NCBI GenBank assembly: GCA_002633005.1
Contig: NMRA01000172.1
Span: 77,977-120,228, forward strand
DNA from: Phoronis australis
Taxonomy: Eukaryota > Phoronida > Phoronidae
DNA: 42,252 nt
Direction of reading: 5' to 3'
Shown here: one piece after another, positions 40,317 through 42,252 of the stretch
How the letters are laid out: each line of letters starts with the position of its first letter
Numbering within the stretch: position 1 is the stretch's first letter
Program-made: the position numbers and the translations under genes
Notes under the pieces: generated by a model
Database searches by the model: none
Seen by the model: only the letters and a program-made list of their open reading frames with translations
Told to the model about the DNA's origin: nothing

Positions 40317-42252
40317 GTCATTAAGTAGATCAAAGCTCACGAGGTGGTGCTAGGGAAACATTTAGCCTTGGCGTTATATACTTAATATACAGCTTTGCGC
40401 TTCTTCCACGAGGTTGCATACATGTCGCAACATATTACTGGAACTGGTTTCATTTCGTTACAAGTTTTTAGTATTTTAATACTAGGAAACAGAATTTCAG
40501 AACAAACTTTGCTGCTACGAATATGTCATCATCTCTCAAGAGATGTCACAAAGAATTTAGGAAATGGCGTGAGCGTGTGTGGTAAGCATACTGTTTTCAA
40601 AACGACAAAAGACTTTTCTTTGTTAAAAAAGGCAGAGAATTACTTAAGAAAATGATGTTTATTCACATTAACGGCTGCAACGGACAGGGTGAGTGTCGGT
40701 TGACTTCCAGATTTTGCATGCACCCCCACCGGTCTTAAGCTCTACATGTAAATACAAGCTTTATGGCAAGGTGACGAGCATAACTACAATGGCTGTTTGC
40801 AATTTCAAGGTCTGTCGGCACTGAACACACAGTGTTACCTAGCTGTATTTTGATGATAGCTGGCTAGCTAAGGAAACAGTGGGTTCTAACTTTGAAGTTG
40901 CTGGCATTGAGGTAGGTAGACAGTACCACAGTCTCAACTGGCCCAACTAGAGATGTGGCTATCCTGCCGAGCTTTTTGGCGAATTATGCTTTACACTGAT
41001 TAAACCATCGAAGTAATGTTTCTATAAGTACCTTTTGCGCACAGAGGTACACCTTAGGAGGCCGTTGATATCTTCAACTCTTCCCGGCTCGAGCAAATAC
41101 TACTGCAAGCAAACTGTTTTCAAGCAGTTATTCATTCTGTTGCCAAAATTGGAAACTAGCCATTTTTACACTGCTCGTGCCATGTAGCATGACATCATGT
41201 CCTACCAAGAAGCGTCGGGATGTACAGCAACCCTATCGGATGACCACTGTCCCTACTGAGGCCAGTTGAGATGGTGGTACTGTCTACTGTATGGGGCTTG
41301 TATTCCATAAACACTAATCCGTACTAGTGATTATGTTTTTCTTCAGATTATTATAAGTAGATCCTTTCTACATTAGCACCACCTTCAGTTGGGAAATATC
41401 AAATCATCCATTGTCTATGTTTTGTTGTTGTGTTTTATGTGACTGTAATGCCATGCATACAGTGACATACTTTGATTTTTCGAAAAGGTAATATTTTCAT
41501 CCGCTGATGGGAACTTCACAATATTCTACACTGATGAAAATCTGGATAGTTAAAGCTAGTCTGTCTTCATGATGCTAATTTTTAGAAACAGTGAGCTCTT
41601 GAACTGTGGAGTACTGTTTGCATTTGTGGCTAAATGTTTTTAAAAATTTCAGTAATCATAACAAAGTGATGATTTGTATGAAAGGATAAGGTTCTTTGGC
41701 TTTATTTTAAAAATGGTGTTCAGACGCCTGACGTGAACATTGTGTTGTGAGTGAGTGAAGTTCTCTTTTCTGTTAGTCTGGAAACTGCTGCACTGAGCTA
41801 TTCCTGCAACAAAAACGGTATACCACCGACTAAATATATTCTTATAAATGTGCCATACTGCAAAGCAGTGTGAAAGCTGATGAAATGCAAACTCTTCCCT
41901 GTGACACGTTAATGTAACCACTGTTAACAAATTTTTATTGTTTTTGTATGTTTGAGCTTGCTTTGTATGTACTTCGTATTACGAACTTCAAGTATTATTA
42001 GTCGCATTACCATTTAGACGGCTTTGTCCAGGTGAGGTTTGTCCGAAAAATAGTGATTAAATTTGTACCTGGTGTTGTGTTATTGTGCATGGTAAGACAA
42101 TTTGATGGCATACAGCTTGCCTCAGACATGCAAAATGACATCAATTGTCAGCTTCAATATAGAAAGGAAATTGAGTGTTTTAATTTTCATGTTTTCTGTG
42201 TCGTGTCATCCGTTTGTTTACTTATTTCAGTGCTTAATAACGAAAGTCTTGA
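40317..42252 (+). other. USP30 intron 2, copy 2 (to window end)
   Basis: No exon was recognised. It contains the counterpart of the old foldback arm (about 40970-41157). The last 216 bases (42037-42252) are outside the duplicated block and show no coding signal. Confidence 0.5.

Larger units (their letters stand above)
38069..42036 (+). repeat. Large duplicated block, copy 2
   Basis: It is collinear with 32478-37900 but lacks the foldback insertion, and has small insertions such as about 60 bp near 40067-40130 in USP30 intron 1. At 42036 it runs on into sequence absent from copy 1, because copy 1 is cut off by the N. The downstream USP30 exons should follow this copy outside the window. Confidence 0.95.

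Noticed and set aside
1-42252. CRISPR array, operon, phage or toxin-antitoxin type systems
   Set aside because: Spliced animal genes occupy most of the window. The tandem repeats are contiguous minisatellites without spacers, and no prokaryotic gene was recognised.

Overview
This is eukaryotic nuclear DNA from an animal. Both long genes are split into many small exons with GT-AG introns, and the three protein families recognised (CDYL, MAPKAPK5/PRAK, USP30) are animal families. The AT-rich introns of mostly 0.3-4.6 kb, the many short inverted-repeat elements and two allele-like copies differing by a few percent (by eye) suggest a highly heterozygous invertebrate, perhaps marine. I cannot name the species.

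Layout. 1-2341: intergenic DNA and promoter of a CDYL-like gene. 2342-15550 (+): a complete seven-exon chromodomain Y-like corepressor gene, 655 aa, with a 707-base assembly gap in intron 2. 15551-21356: 3' flanks of two convergent genes, with two short inverted-repeat elements and no gene seen. 21357-35229 (-): a complete 13-exon MAPKAPK5 gene, 475 aa. 35230-35569: a roughly 340 bp head-to-head promoter shared with USP30. 35570-36194 (+): the first two exons of USP30. 37901: a single N. 38069-42036: a second copy of 32478-37900, carrying a second MAPKAPK5 exon 1 and a second USP30 exon 1-2 pair.

The two copies of the MAPKAPK5/USP30 promoter block are probably two haplotypes placed in tandem by the assembler, because copy 1 ends exactly at the lone N. 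They differ by a 1,487 bp palindromic transposon in copy 1. It has 12-bp ends, near-identical arms of about 550 bp and a clean 9-bp target duplication, and copy 2 shows the empty site. Together they give a natural view of a recent insertion next to an older relative of the same family.

Functionally the genes are housekeeping or regulatory: a chromatin corepressor, a stress and atypical-MAPK-responsive kinase, and a mitochondrial outer-membrane deubiquitinase. I found no sign of a new multi-gene system. The most interesting material is the transposon biology, the probable false duplication, and the kinase/deubiquitinase head-to-head arrangement.
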